DNA from: an uncultured Bacteroidota bacterium
GTDB lineage: Bacteria > Bacteroidota > Bacteroidia > Flavobacteriales > Flavobacteriaceae
Assembly (NCBI GenBank): GCA_902515405.1
Contig: CABXUS010000011.1
Location: 1-40,550 of the forward strand
DNA length: 40,550 nucleotides
Direction: 5' to 3'
Shown here: piece after piece, positions 1 through 7,456 of the stretch
Layout of the letters: each line of letters starts with the position of its first letter
Numbering within the stretch: the stretch's first letter is position 1
The notes under the pieces: model-generated
The model's input: only the letters and a program-made list of their open reading frames with translations
Told to the model about the DNA's origin: nothing
Database searches by the model: none
Translations under genes and position numbers: made by a program

Positions 1-1
1 A

Positions 2-160
2 ATTTCCCTCTATAATTTTAAATCTAAAGAAGAAGCAAAATATATGCTTGAAAAAACAATAAAAAAATACAAAAACTTGTCAAACAATAAATATTTTGTA
101 ATTTCGACGCCCAAGTATATTAATATGCTGATTTTTAAAACATTAGATATAATAAAATAA
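2..160 (+). CDS. C-terminal end of an upstream protein, possibly SprE/PorW-like TPR lipoprotein (5' partial)
   Basis: An open frame runs in from the window edge and stops with TAA at 158-160, giving the last 52 residues of a protein. The piece has a Lys/Glu-rich helix followed by KYFVISTPKY and a short C-terminus. In Flavobacteriia the gene before bactofilin-atpZ-atpB is often the SprE/PorW tetratricopeptide lipoprotein of the type IX secretion and gliding machinery, and its C-terminus, as I remember it, contains a similar YFVIS-x-x-Y stretch. The name rests on gene order and this short resemblance only. Too little is present to see TPR repeats or a signal peptide. Confidence 0.45.
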   Translation: MSLYNFKSKEEAKYMLEKTIKKYKNLSNNKYFVISTPKYINMLIFKTLDIIK

Positions 161-166
161 TAAGCT

Positions 167-577
167 ATGGCTGAAAATAAATTTTTTTCGTCTCCCTCAG
201 TTGATGTAATAGAGTCATCTACAAAAATAATAGGTGATATTATTTCAAAAGCTGATTTTAGAATTGATGGTATTGTAGAAGGTAATATAACAACAACTGG
301 AAAGGTTGTTGTTGGTAAATCTGGAAAAGTTATTGGAAAGTTAAATTCTTCTAACGCTGATGTTTCTGGATCTATTTCAGGTCAAATTCAGATTTCAGAA
401 ACACTATCTCTTATGTCAGAATCTTATATTCAAGGAGATATTACAACAGCTAAACTTTCTGTGGAAGAAGGAGCTCAAGTTGACGCAACAATTGTTATGA
501 AAACTGGCAAACAATTAAAAGCTGTTGAAACTAACAGTGTCAACGATAAAAAATCAGAAGCTGAAAAAACAGCGTAG
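167..577 (+). CDS. Bactofilin (polymer-forming cytoskeletal protein)
   Basis: A 136-residue protein of the bactofilin family, cytosolic or membrane-associated proteins that self-assemble into filaments through a right-handed beta-helix. The core (about residues 20-110) shows the short glycine-spaced hydrophobic rungs of the family: IIGDIISKADFRIDG, GNITTTGKVVVG, SGKVIGKL, ADVSGSISGQI. The tail from about residue 115 is charged and probably disordered. The ATG at 167 lies six bases after the preceding stop. Placement directly ahead of the Fo genes is common in Flavobacteriia and suggests co-transcription. Family assignment is secure; the cellular role (cell shape, or scaffolding of an envelope machine) is not visible here. 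Confidence 0.9.
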   Translation: MAENKFFSSPSVDVIESSTKIIGDIISKADFRIDGIVEGNITTTGKVVVGKSGKVIGKLNSSNADVSGSISGQIQISETLSLMSESYIQGDITTAKLSVEEGAQVDATIVMKTGKQLKAVETNSVNDKKSEAEKTA

Positions 578-764
578 TACATTAGCAACATTTGCATTAA
601 TCAGCTTTGAAATGGGTATTACTATATTCATTTTCTCAAGAATAGGAAAGTTGATTGATTCCTACTACGATTTAGAAAAAAACTTTGTATTAATAATGTC
701 TTTAATTGGTTTTGCAATTTCATTTTATGTTGTTTATAAACAGTTAAAGAAATTAAATAAATAG
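537..764 (+). CDS. atpZ: AtpZ/AtpI-type ATP synthase assembly protein
   Basis: A small protein of about 75 residues with two membrane helices (roughly residues 17-34 and 45-66) and the family pattern of a helix, a short loop with the motif GKLIDSYYDLEK, and a second helix ending in YKQLKKLNK. AtpZ/AtpI proteins assist Fo assembly or Mg2+ supply and sit at the head of atp operons. No ATG precedes the first helix. A GTG at 537 gives an N-terminus starting MSTIKNQK; a TTG at 525 is also possible. Either choice makes the gene overlap the 3' end of bactofilin by 41-53 bases, suggesting translational coupling. The additional small membrane protein that I recall in many flavobacteria between AtpZ and subunit a is absent. 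Confidence 0.75.
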   Translation: MSTIKNQKLKKQRSTLATFALISFEMGITIFIFSRIGKLIDSYYDLEKNFVLIMSLIGFAISFYVVYKQLKKLNK

Positions 765-787
765 CTTTATTTTTTGAGTTAATGTCT

Positions 788-795
788 TAACTTTG
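788..795 (+). promoter_or_regulatory. Possible -7 element (TAACTTTG) before atpB
   Basis: TAACTTTG matches the Bacteroidota -7 consensus TAnnTTTG and is followed by GCGGCA, a context often seen at such boxes. It lies 31 bases before the atpB start codon. The nearest upstream TTG (774-776) is only 11 bases away, too close for the usual -33 spacing of 17-23, so this is a half-site. It could give the Fo/F1 genes a promoter separate from bactofilin. Confidence 0.4.
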
Positions 796-826
796 CGGCA
801 TTATTTATTATTGCTGATATTCTCAT

Positions 827-1900
827 ATGAATTTTGCAAAATTCTTTCTTTCTACTCTGCTAATTTTAAACGCAAATTTTTGCGCTTATTCTATCGAAAA
901 AGACCCAGAGCAAAAAGGAGGCATTAAAGATGAAATTAAGGAATATATAGCTCATCACTTAAAGGATTCTCATAGCTTTGGAGTTGCATCATATACCAAA
1001 GAGAATGGAGAGAAGGTTTACATTGAAATACCACTTCCAGTAATTCTTTATGATAATGGTTTTAAGTTTTTTATGTCATCTGATTTTAAGCATGGCAAAA
1101 AAACCGTAAGTAAAAATGAAAATTATTACAGACTCTATTACCACAAAAATAAAATCTACAAAACAGATAATCAAGGAACATTTATTTATGATGATTCCAA
1201 CAAATTAATTAATGAAAAGCCAATCGACTTTTCAATTACTAAAAATGTTGTAGTTATGATTTTTACTGCTGCATTTATGTTGTGGTTATTTATAAGTTTA
1301 GCCAGATCATATAAATCTAACAATGGGGTCTCAAAAGGAATGGGTAGATTTTTTGAGCCAATAGTTTTATATGTTAGAGATGAAATTGCTAAACCAAATA
1401 TAGGCAAGAATTATAAGAAATATATGAGCTTTTTACTTACTATATTCTTCTTTGTTTTGTTTTTAAATTTACTTGGACTTACCCCTATTGGAATTAACGT
1501 AACTGGAAATATAGCAGTTACATTTTCACTAGCAATACTAACATTTATAATAACAAATATTACAGCTAATAAAAATTATTGGGCGCATATTTTTTGGATG
1601 CCAGGAGTACCAAAGCCAATAAGACTTATCTTAGCTCCAATTGAGTTATTAGGACTTTTTATAAAGCCACTTACTCTTATGATCAGACTCTATGCTAACA
1701 TGCAAGGTGGGCACATTGTGCTTATGAGCATAATTGGTCTTATGTTTATATTTTACAATTGGATTGGTAGTTCACTTTCACTTGTATTAGCTTTTTTATT
1801 AATGATTATTGAACTTTTTGTAGCGCTTTTACAAGCCTACATTTTTACTATACTGTCTGCTTTATATTTTGGATTTGCAAATGAAGAGCATGAACATTAA
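827..1900 (+). CDS. atpB: F1Fo ATP synthase subunit a
   Basis: A 357-residue membrane subunit that forms the proton half-channels against the c-ring. It begins with a signal-peptide-like helix ending near NFCAYS (about residue 22), then has an extramembranous domain of about 115 residues before the helix bundle; this long N-terminal extension is typical of Bacteroidota subunit a. The essential stator arginine is R287 in LTLMIRLYANMQGGH, and the family glutamate is E273 in APIELLG. Helices lie at about 141-160, 200-222, 226-246, 268-285 and two more toward the C-terminus, which ends in a His/Glu-rich EEHEH. The ATG at 827 is the only start that preserves the signal peptide. Confidence 0.96.
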   Translation: MNFAKFFLSTLLILNANFCAYSIEKDPEQKGGIKDEIKEYIAHHLKDSHSFGVASYTKENGEKVYIEIPLPVILYDNGFKFFMSSDFKHGKKTVSKNENYYRLYYHKNKIYKTDNQGTFIYDDSNKLINEKPIDFSITKNVVVMIFTAAFMLWLFISLARSYKSNNGVSKGMGRFFEPIVLYVRDEIAKPNIGKNYKKYMSFLLTIFFFVLFLNLLGLTPIGINVTGNIAVTFSLAILTFIITNITANKNYWAHIFWMPGVPKPIRLILAPIELLGLFIKPLTLMIRLYANMQGGHIVLMSIIGLMFIFYNWIGSSLSLVLAFLLMIIELFVALLQAYIFTILSALYFGFANEEHEH

Positions 1901-1932
1901 AATTAAATTATGTTAAACTTAAATTAAATTAA

Positions 1933-2133
<201 letters not shown>

Positions 2134-2189
2134 ATTTAACTAACAGTTTTACTTTCTTAAAAAGAAAGTAACTCTAATTTTTATTTATT

Positions 2190-2690
2190 ATGGAAAAATT
2201 ATTAGAAGAGTTTTCAATTGGATTATTTTTTTGGCATTCTTTAATTTTTTTGTCTTTAATTTTTTTGTTAAAAAAATTTGCTTGGAAGCCGATTTTAGAT
2301 ACAATCAATGATAGAGAAGAAGGAATTAAGGATGCGCTTAAATCTGCTGAAAAAGCAAAAGAAGAGATGCAATCATTACGGGCTGATAATGAAGAAATTA
2401 TGAAAAAGGCTAGAGTTGAAAGAGATTCAATTTTAAAAGAAGCTAGGGACTTAAAGAAAACTATTATTAGTGAATCAAAAGATGAAGCTAAAATAGAAGC
2501 TGAAAAAATTATCCAAAGTGCTAATGAAGCAATTAGAAATGAAAAAAATGCTGCTGTTTCTGAAATTAAGAAACAAGTTGCTGGACTTTCAATTGAAATT
2601 GCAGAAAAGCTTTTAAATGAAAAGCTTTCTGACAATGAGAAGCAGATGAAGATTGTAGATGAATTATTAAAGGACGTTAAGTTAAAATGA
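2190..2690 (+). CDS. atpF: F1Fo ATP synthase subunit b
   Basis: A 166-residue peripheral-stalk subunit with one N-terminal membrane helix (about residues 9-28, ending FLLKKFAWKPIL) followed by a long charged coiled coil rich in Glu, Lys and Ala. The membrane exit motif FAWKPI is typical of Bacteroidota b subunits. Its stop codon overlaps the start of atpH by four bases (ATGA), so the two are translationally coupled. Length matches the family. Confidence 0.95.
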   Translation: MEKLLEEFSIGLFFWHSLIFLSLIFLLKKFAWKPILDTINDREEGIKDALKSAEKAKEEMQSLRADNEEIMKKARVERDSILKEARDLKKTIISESKDEAKIEAEKIIQSANEAIRNEKNAAVSEIKKQVAGLSIEIAEKLLNEKLSDNEKQMKIVDELLKDVKLK

Positions 2691-3232
2691 ATTATAATAG
2701 AGTAGCATTTAGATACGCCAAAGCTTTATTGTTATCATGTGATAATAATGAAAAGCTAAAAACTGTATTTAACGATATGATGTTCGTAAAAAAAACTTTT
2801 GAAGAATCTCAAGAGTTAAAGATTTTTATAGACAGTAAAGTAATTAAAGACAGTGATAAATTAGCTACTCTTAATAACATATTTGACAACCTTGATAATC
2901 TAAGCAAGAATATGGTAAAATTATTAATGAAAAACAGAAGAATAGATTTATTTGATGATGTTTCTAATAGTTTTACAATAATATATAATAAACACGTTGG
3001 TAATCAAGAGGTTGTTCTCAAAACTGCTTCTCCAGTAAGTTCATCCAAAATGGAAGAAATTGAAAATAAAGTTAAAGCATTGACTTCTAAAAATGTAAAT
3101 CTAACAAATGTTGTTGACCAAGAAATAGTTGGAGGATTTGTTTTGAGGGTAGGAGATTTGCAATACAACGCAAGCTTTAAAGATCAATTAAAAAAATTAG
3201 AACAAGAATTTTTAAACATATCAATACAATAA
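2687..3232 (+). CDS. atpH: F1Fo ATP synthase subunit delta
   Basis: A 181-residue OSCP/delta subunit linking the F1 head to the peripheral stalk. The start NRVAFRYAKALL matches the usual RYAkAL motif at the N-terminus of the helical domain, and the C-terminal part has the signature VDQEIVGGFVLRVGDLQYNASFKDQLKKL. It overlaps atpF by four bases and is followed by atpA after a three-base gap. Length and both motifs are normal. Confidence 0.95.
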   Translation: MNYNRVAFRYAKALLLSCDNNEKLKTVFNDMMFVKKTFEESQELKIFIDSKVIKDSDKLATLNNIFDNLDNLSKNMVKLLMKNRRIDLFDDVSNSFTIIYNKHVGNQEVVLKTASPVSSSKMEEIENKVKALTSKNVNLTNVVDQEIVGGFVLRVGDLQYNASFKDQLKKLEQEFLNISIQ

Positions 3233-3235
3233 ATT

Positions 3236-4813
3236 ATGGCAAATATTAAGCCCGCTGAAATATCAGCGATAATAAGAAATCAATTAACAGGCTCAAAGGT
3301 TGGCCCCTCTTTAGATGAAGTAGGAACTGTTTTACAAGTTGGAGATGGTATTGCAAGAGTGTACGGCCTATCAAATGTTCAATATGGAGAGCTAGTACAG
3401 TTTGATAACGGGATGGAAGGAATCGTTTTAAATTTAGAAGAGGACAATGTGGGCGTCGTTTTGTTAGGGCCATCTAAAGAAATTAAAGAAGGCGATACAG
3501 TTAAAAGGACTAATAGAATTGCTTCAATAAATGTTGGAGAAGGGGTAGTTGGTCGTGTTGTTAACACATTAGGTCAGCCGATTGATGGTAAAGGAAAAAT
3601 TGAAGGTAAAATCTATGAGATGCCACTTGAAAGAAAAGCTCCTGGGGTTATTTATAGACAACCTGTAAACGAACCTCTTCAAACTGGGATTAAATCTATT
3701 GATGCCATGATACCAATTGGAAGGGGGCAAAGAGAGCTTGTAATTGGAGATAGGCAAACAGGTAAGACAACTGTTTGTATTGATACTATTTTAAATCAAA
3801 AAGAATTTTTTGATGCTGGAGAACCTGTTTATTGTATTTATGTAGCAATTGGTCAAAAAGCTTCAACTGTTGCTGCAATTGCTCAAGTTTTAGAAGAAAA
3901 GGGAGCACTAGCCTACACAACAATAGTTGCAGCTAACGCATCAGATCCTGCACCAATGCAAGTTTATGCACCTTTTGCTGGAGCTGCAATTGGAGAATTT
4001 TTTAGAGATACTGGTAGGCCTGCATTAATTATATATGATGACCTTTCTAAACAGGCAGTTGCGTACAGAGAGGTTTCTTTATTATTGAGAAGACCACCAG
4101 GAAGAGAAGCTTATCCTGGAGATGTATTTTATCTACATTCTAGACTTTTAGAGAGAGCTGCAAAAGTGATTAATGATGATGATATTGCAAAAAACATGAA
4201 TGATCTTCCTGCAGAACTTAAACCTATTGTAAAGGGTGGAGGATCTTTAACATCATTACCAATAATTGAGACTCAAGCTGGAGATGTATCTGCATATATT
4301 CCAACAAATGTTATCTCAATTACTGACGGACAAATATTTCTTGAGTCAGATCTTTTTAACTCTGGTGTAAGACCTGCAATTAATGTAGGTATTTCTGTAT
4401 CAAGGGTGGGAGGTTCTGCTCAGATTAAATCAATGAAAAAAGTATCAGGTACATTAAAACTTGACCAAGCTCAATTTAGAGAACTGCAGGCTTTTGCAAA
4501 ATTTGGATCAGACCTTGACCCTGTAACTTTAGGTGTTATTGAAAAAGGTAAGAGAAATGTTGAAATATTAAAGCAAGCACAAAATGATCCTTTTAAAGTT
4601 GAGGATCAGGTTTCAATAATTTATTTAGGTTCTAAAGATTTACTTAAGTCTGTGCCTGTAGAAAAGATAAAAGAATTTGAAAAGAAATTTATTGAGTTAT
4701 TAAATCTCAAGTATAAAAAAATATTAAATCAAATTAAAGAAGGCAAATTAACTGATGAAATTACCTCAACTCTTGAAAAGGTAGCTTTAGAATTAACGGC
4801 TTCCTACGAATAA
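3236..4813 (+). CDS. atpA: F1 ATP synthase subunit alpha
   Basis: A 525-residue alpha subunit of the catalytic hexamer; it binds nucleotide at non-catalytic sites and supplies the arginine finger to the beta subunit. The N-terminal beta-barrel is followed by the Walker A motif GDRQTGKT at residues 171-178, a Walker B-type stretch [12 protein letters not shown], and the family signature with the arginine finger in [11 protein letters not shown]. The gene ends one base before the ATG of atpG. Length is a little over the bacterial norm, as usual in Bacteroidota. Confidence 0.97.
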   Translation: MANIKPAEISAIIRNQLTGSKVGPSLDEVGTVLQVGDGIARVYGLSNVQYGELVQFDNGMEGIVLNLEEDNVGVVLLGPSKEIKEGDTVKRTNRIASINVGEGVVGRVVNTLGQPIDGKGKIEGKIYEMPLERKAPGVIYRQPVNEPLQTGIKSIDAMIPIGRGQRELVIGDRQTGKTTVCIDTILNQKEFFDAGEPVYCIYVAIGQKASTVAAIAQVLEEKGALAYTTIVAANASDPAPMQVYAPFAGAAIGEFFRDTGRPALIIYDDLSKQAVAYREVSLLLRRPPGREAYPGDVFYLHSRLLERAAKVINDDDIAKNMNDLPAELKPIVKGGGSLTSLPIIETQAGDVSAYIPTNVISITDGQIFLESDLFNSGVRPAINVGISVSRVGGSAQIKSMKKVSGTLKLDQAQFRELQAFAKFGSDLDPVTLGVIEKGKRNVEILKQAQNDPFKVEDQVSIIYLGSKDLLKSVPVEKIKEFEKKFIELLNLKYKKILNQIKEGKLTDEITSTLEKVALELTASYE

Positions 4814-5674
4814 ATGCCAAACCTAAAAGAAATAAGAAATAGGATTTCATCAGTTACTTCAACAATGAAGATAACTAGTGCAATCAAAATGGTATCAGCT
4901 GCTAAACTAAAAAAAGCACAAGATGCTATTACAGCTATGAAGCCATATTCTGAGAAGTTAAATGAACTAATGGCTAGTTTCTCTGGTGTTATTTCAAGCT
5001 CTAGTATTTCTTATTTAGCAAGTGAAAGACCAGTTAAAAAAGTTTTAATTGTAGCTATTGCTTCCAACAGAGGTTTTTGTGGAGCATTCAATTCTAATAT
5101 TATAAAACAAGTAAAAACTATAATGTCTGACCAAAGGTTTTCTTCTGCATCATTTGAGTTTATAGTTATTGGGAAAAAAGTAAATGATATTCTTTCTAAA
5201 ACAGAAACTATTTCTCAAAATAGCAGTGATATTTTTGATGACTTATCATATGATAGTTCTAGTTTAATTGTAGATAAAATAATTGAAGATTTTGCAGATG
5301 AAAAATATGATCATGTTGAAATGATATATAACAGTTTTAAAAATGCGGCTAACCAAATTATTAAATCAGAACAATTCTTACCTATAGTCAATAACTCAAG
5401 TGAAGAGACTCTTCAAGATTATATTTTTGAACCATCAATGGAATCTATTGTTAGTGTTCTTGTGCCTAAATCTCTTAAAATACAACTATTCAAAGCTCTA
5501 AGAGATTCTTTTGCTAGTGAACATGGCGCAAGAATGACAGCTATGCATAAAGCAACGGATAATGCAACCGAGCTTAAGGATGAATTAGTTTTAACATATA
5601 ATAAAGCAAGACAAGCTGCAATTACAAATGAGATTCTAGAAATAGTTTCAGGTGCTGAAGCACTAAAAGGTTAA
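4814..5674 (+). CDS. atpG: F1 ATP synthase subunit gamma
   Basis: A 286-residue central rotor shaft subunit. It begins with the conserved coiled-coil start NLKEIRNRISSVTSTMKITSA and AMKMVSAAKLKKAQ-like sequence (here IKMVSAAKLKKAQ), and ends with the matching C-terminal helix RMTAMHKATDNATEL and YNKARQAAITNEILEIVSGAEAL. The segment around residues 75-95 contains VAIASNRGFCGAFN, typical of the family. It directly abuts atpA. The beta and epsilon genes do not follow; in Bacteroidota they lie in a separate operon. Confidence 0.97.
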   Translation: MPNLKEIRNRISSVTSTMKITSAIKMVSAAKLKKAQDAITAMKPYSEKLNELMASFSGVISSSSISYLASERPVKKVLIVAIASNRGFCGAFNSNIIKQVKTIMSDQRFSSASFEFIVIGKKVNDILSKTETISQNSSDIFDDLSYDSSSLIVDKIIEDFADEKYDHVEMIYNSFKNAANQIIKSEQFLPIVNNSSEETLQDYIFEPSMESIVSVLVPKSLKIQLFKALRDSFASEHGARMTAMHKATDNATELKDELVLTYNKARQAAITNEILEIVSGAEALKG

Positions 5675-5683
5675 ATTTGCATA

Positions 5684-6118
5684 ATGCAGATTTCAATAAT
5701 AAACGACTCTAACAATCCAAATCCAAAATACCAGACCAAATCTTCTGCAGGAATGGACCTTATGGCATTTGTTGATGACCCTATAATAATTGAATCTGGT
5801 GAGTGGAAAGTAATAAGCACAGGGATATATATAAAATTACCTACTGGCTTTGAAGCTCAAGTAAGACCTAGAAGCGGTTTAGCTTTAAAAAAAGGAATAA
5901 CAGTTTTAAACAGTCCTGGCACAATCGATTCAGATTACAGAGGTGAAATTGGAGTTATATTAATTAATCATTCTAAAAATAATTTTATTGTAAATTCTGG
6001 TGATCGAATCGCTCAGCTTGTTATTGCAAAACACGAAAGTATAAACTTGAAAAATGTTCAATCTATTGATTCATCCAATAGAGGCACAGGCGGCTTTGGT
6101 AGTACAGGAACAAATTAA
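5684..6118 (+). CDS. dut: dUTP diphosphatase
   Basis: A 144-residue trimeric dUTPase that hydrolyses dUTP to dUMP and pyrophosphate, keeping uracil out of DNA and feeding dTMP synthesis. All five motifs are present: AGMDL (22-26), RPRSGLALKKG (61-71), GTIDSDYRGE (79-88, catalytic Asp at 82), GDRIAQLVI (106-114) and the glycine-rich RGTGGFGSTG tail (133-142). It starts nine bases after atpG, a neighbourhood commonly seen in flavobacteria. A TAAATTTG sequence overlaps the atpG stop (5672-5679), but I see no partner -33 element. Confidence 0.96.
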   Translation: MQISIINDSNNPNPKYQTKSSAGMDLMAFVDDPIIIESGEWKVISTGIYIKLPTGFEAQVRPRSGLALKKGITVLNSPGTIDSDYRGEIGVILINHSKNNFIVNSGDRIAQLVIAKHESINLKNVQSIDSSNRGTGGFGSTGTN

Positions 6119-6130
6119 TAACTTGTTAAT

Positions 6131-6193
6131 ATGAGGACTTATTTACTTGTTTTTTTCTTAATTATTAGTGGTTGTAATCAAAAAAAAAAATAA
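6131..6193 (+). pseudogene. Remnant of a lipoprotein gene (signal peptide plus six residues), possibly DUF4292
   Basis: An ATG at 6131 opens a 20-codon frame encoding a clean lipoprotein signal peptide with lipobox ISGC (Cys15) followed by NQKKK and a stop inside an A-run of 6180-6198. Shifting frame past the A-run does not rescue it, as further stops follow before the next gene. In related genomes a DUF4292 lipoprotein commonly sits just before this EnvC gene and starts similarly (signal peptide, Cys, Lys run). The simplest reading is a gene that has been deleted down to its first 20 codons. A genuine secreted micro-lipopeptide is the alternative. Confidence 0.5.
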
Positions 6194-6232
6194 AAAACAA
6201 ACCTCAAACTTTTTAAATACTAAAACTCAATT

Positions 6233-7447
6233 TTGACTCTTAATAAAAAAATATCATTATTTCTAATTATAAACTTTATAGCATCAATTATTCTATCATT
6301 GAATGCTCAAAATCAAAAAATAAAAGAATTAGAAACTAAAAGAATGCAATTAAAAAAAGAAATTCAACAAATAAATAGCCTATTAATTGATAATAATAAA
6401 ATAACTAAAACAGCATATGGAGACTTAGAAAATATATCAATAAAAATAAACAGGAACCAAGACTTAATTAGAATTACTAATCAACAAATCAATTTATTAA
6501 CAAACAAAATTATAAAGAATGAAGATCAAGTAGTGGAGCTTAATATTATAGTTGAAAAAGCAAAAGATGATTATTCTAAAATGGTTTTTAATTCCTACAA
6601 GAGCAGGCTTAAAGAAAGTAAATTAATGTTTTTACTATCATCTGAAAATTTTTTACAAGCTTTAAAAAGAACACAATACATGAATCAGTATTCTGTCAAT
6701 AGAAGAAATTATGCAAATTCAATAAGTTCTAATATTAAAGAAATAGAATTAATAAATGATACAATAATTAGGAATATTGGAAAAAAAGAAGATTTACTAA
6801 ATCAAAATCAAATTGAAAAAAAGAAATTAAGTGATGAAAAAAATAAACAAAGTAATTTGATTAATGGCTTAAAAAGAAAGGAAAAAGCATACAGGAATCA
6901 AATCGATAAAAAACAAAAACTCTCAAAACAATTAGATGTTGAGATTGATAGGCTAATTAAAGAAGCAATAAAAGAATCAAATAAAAACACAGAAGAAAAC
7001 GTATTTAGACTAACACCTGAAGCTAAAGCATTGGCTAAAAACTTTTTATCTAATAAAGGTAATTTACCATGGCCTGTAGAGAGAGGTGTTATAATTCAAA
7101 AATTTGGTCTTCAGCCTCATCCTGTAGTAAGAACTACTAAGATTCAAAGTAATGGAATTGTAATTGCAACAACAAAAAACGCTAGTGTTAGAACAGTATT
7201 TAATGGAACAGTTTTATCAGTACTAAAGTTTAAGTCAAGTAATCTAACAGTGCTTATTCGTCATGGAGATTACATAACAGCCTATAAAAACCTTTCAAAA
7301 GTTTACGTTGAAAAAGGACAAAATGTAAATGCATTACAAATTATTGGTAATACTTTTGATAATAATGAAGATTCAAAAACAACTTTACAGTTTAGTATTT
7401 TTAAAAATACCACTCCATTAGATCCTTATTTATGGATAGCAAAATAA
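6233..7447 (+). CDS. envC: EnvC-like murein hydrolase activator with degenerate LytM domain
   Basis: A 404-residue periplasmic protein with a signal peptide (about residues 1-25, ending LSLNAQ), a long Lys/Glu/Asn-rich coiled coil (about 26-250) and a C-terminal LytM/M23-type domain from about residue 280 (LPWPVERGVIIQKFG). The zinc-binding residues of active M23 peptidases are not kept: the HxxxD region reads PHPVVRTTK and the HxH region reads ITAYKNL. This matches EnvC-type activators, which switch on cell-division amidases rather than cutting peptidoglycan. The start is TTG at 6233; no ATG precedes the signal peptide. uvrA follows after nine bases. Confidence 0.85.
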   Translation: MTLNKKISLFLIINFIASIILSLNAQNQKIKELETKRMQLKKEIQQINSLLIDNNKITKTAYGDLENISIKINRNQDLIRITNQQINLLTNKIIKNEDQVVELNIIVEKAKDDYSKMVFNSYKSRLKESKLMFLLSSENFLQALKRTQYMNQYSVNRRNYANSISSNIKEIELINDTIIRNIGKKEDLLNQNQIEKKKLSDEKNKQSNLINGLKRKEKAYRNQIDKKQKLSKQLDVEIDRLIKEAIKESNKNTEENVFRLTPEAKALAKNFLSNKGNLPWPVERGVIIQKFGLQPHPVVRTTKIQSNGIVIATTKNASVRTVFNGTVLSVLKFKSSNLTVLIRHGDYITAYKNLSKVYVEKGQNVNALQIIGNTFDNNEDSKTTLQFSIFKNTTPLDPYLWIAK

Positions 7448-7456
7448 ATTTTGTTT

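Noticed and set aside
2174-2635. 153-residue minus-strand frame opposite atpF
   Set aside because: Ser/Phe/Leu-rich mirror of the atpF coiled coil; atpF is certain.
5672-5679. TAAATTTG box just before dut, suggesting a leaderless promoter
   Set aside because: No -33 TTG at suitable spacing, and the box includes the atpG stop codon; co-transcription with the atp genes explains dut.
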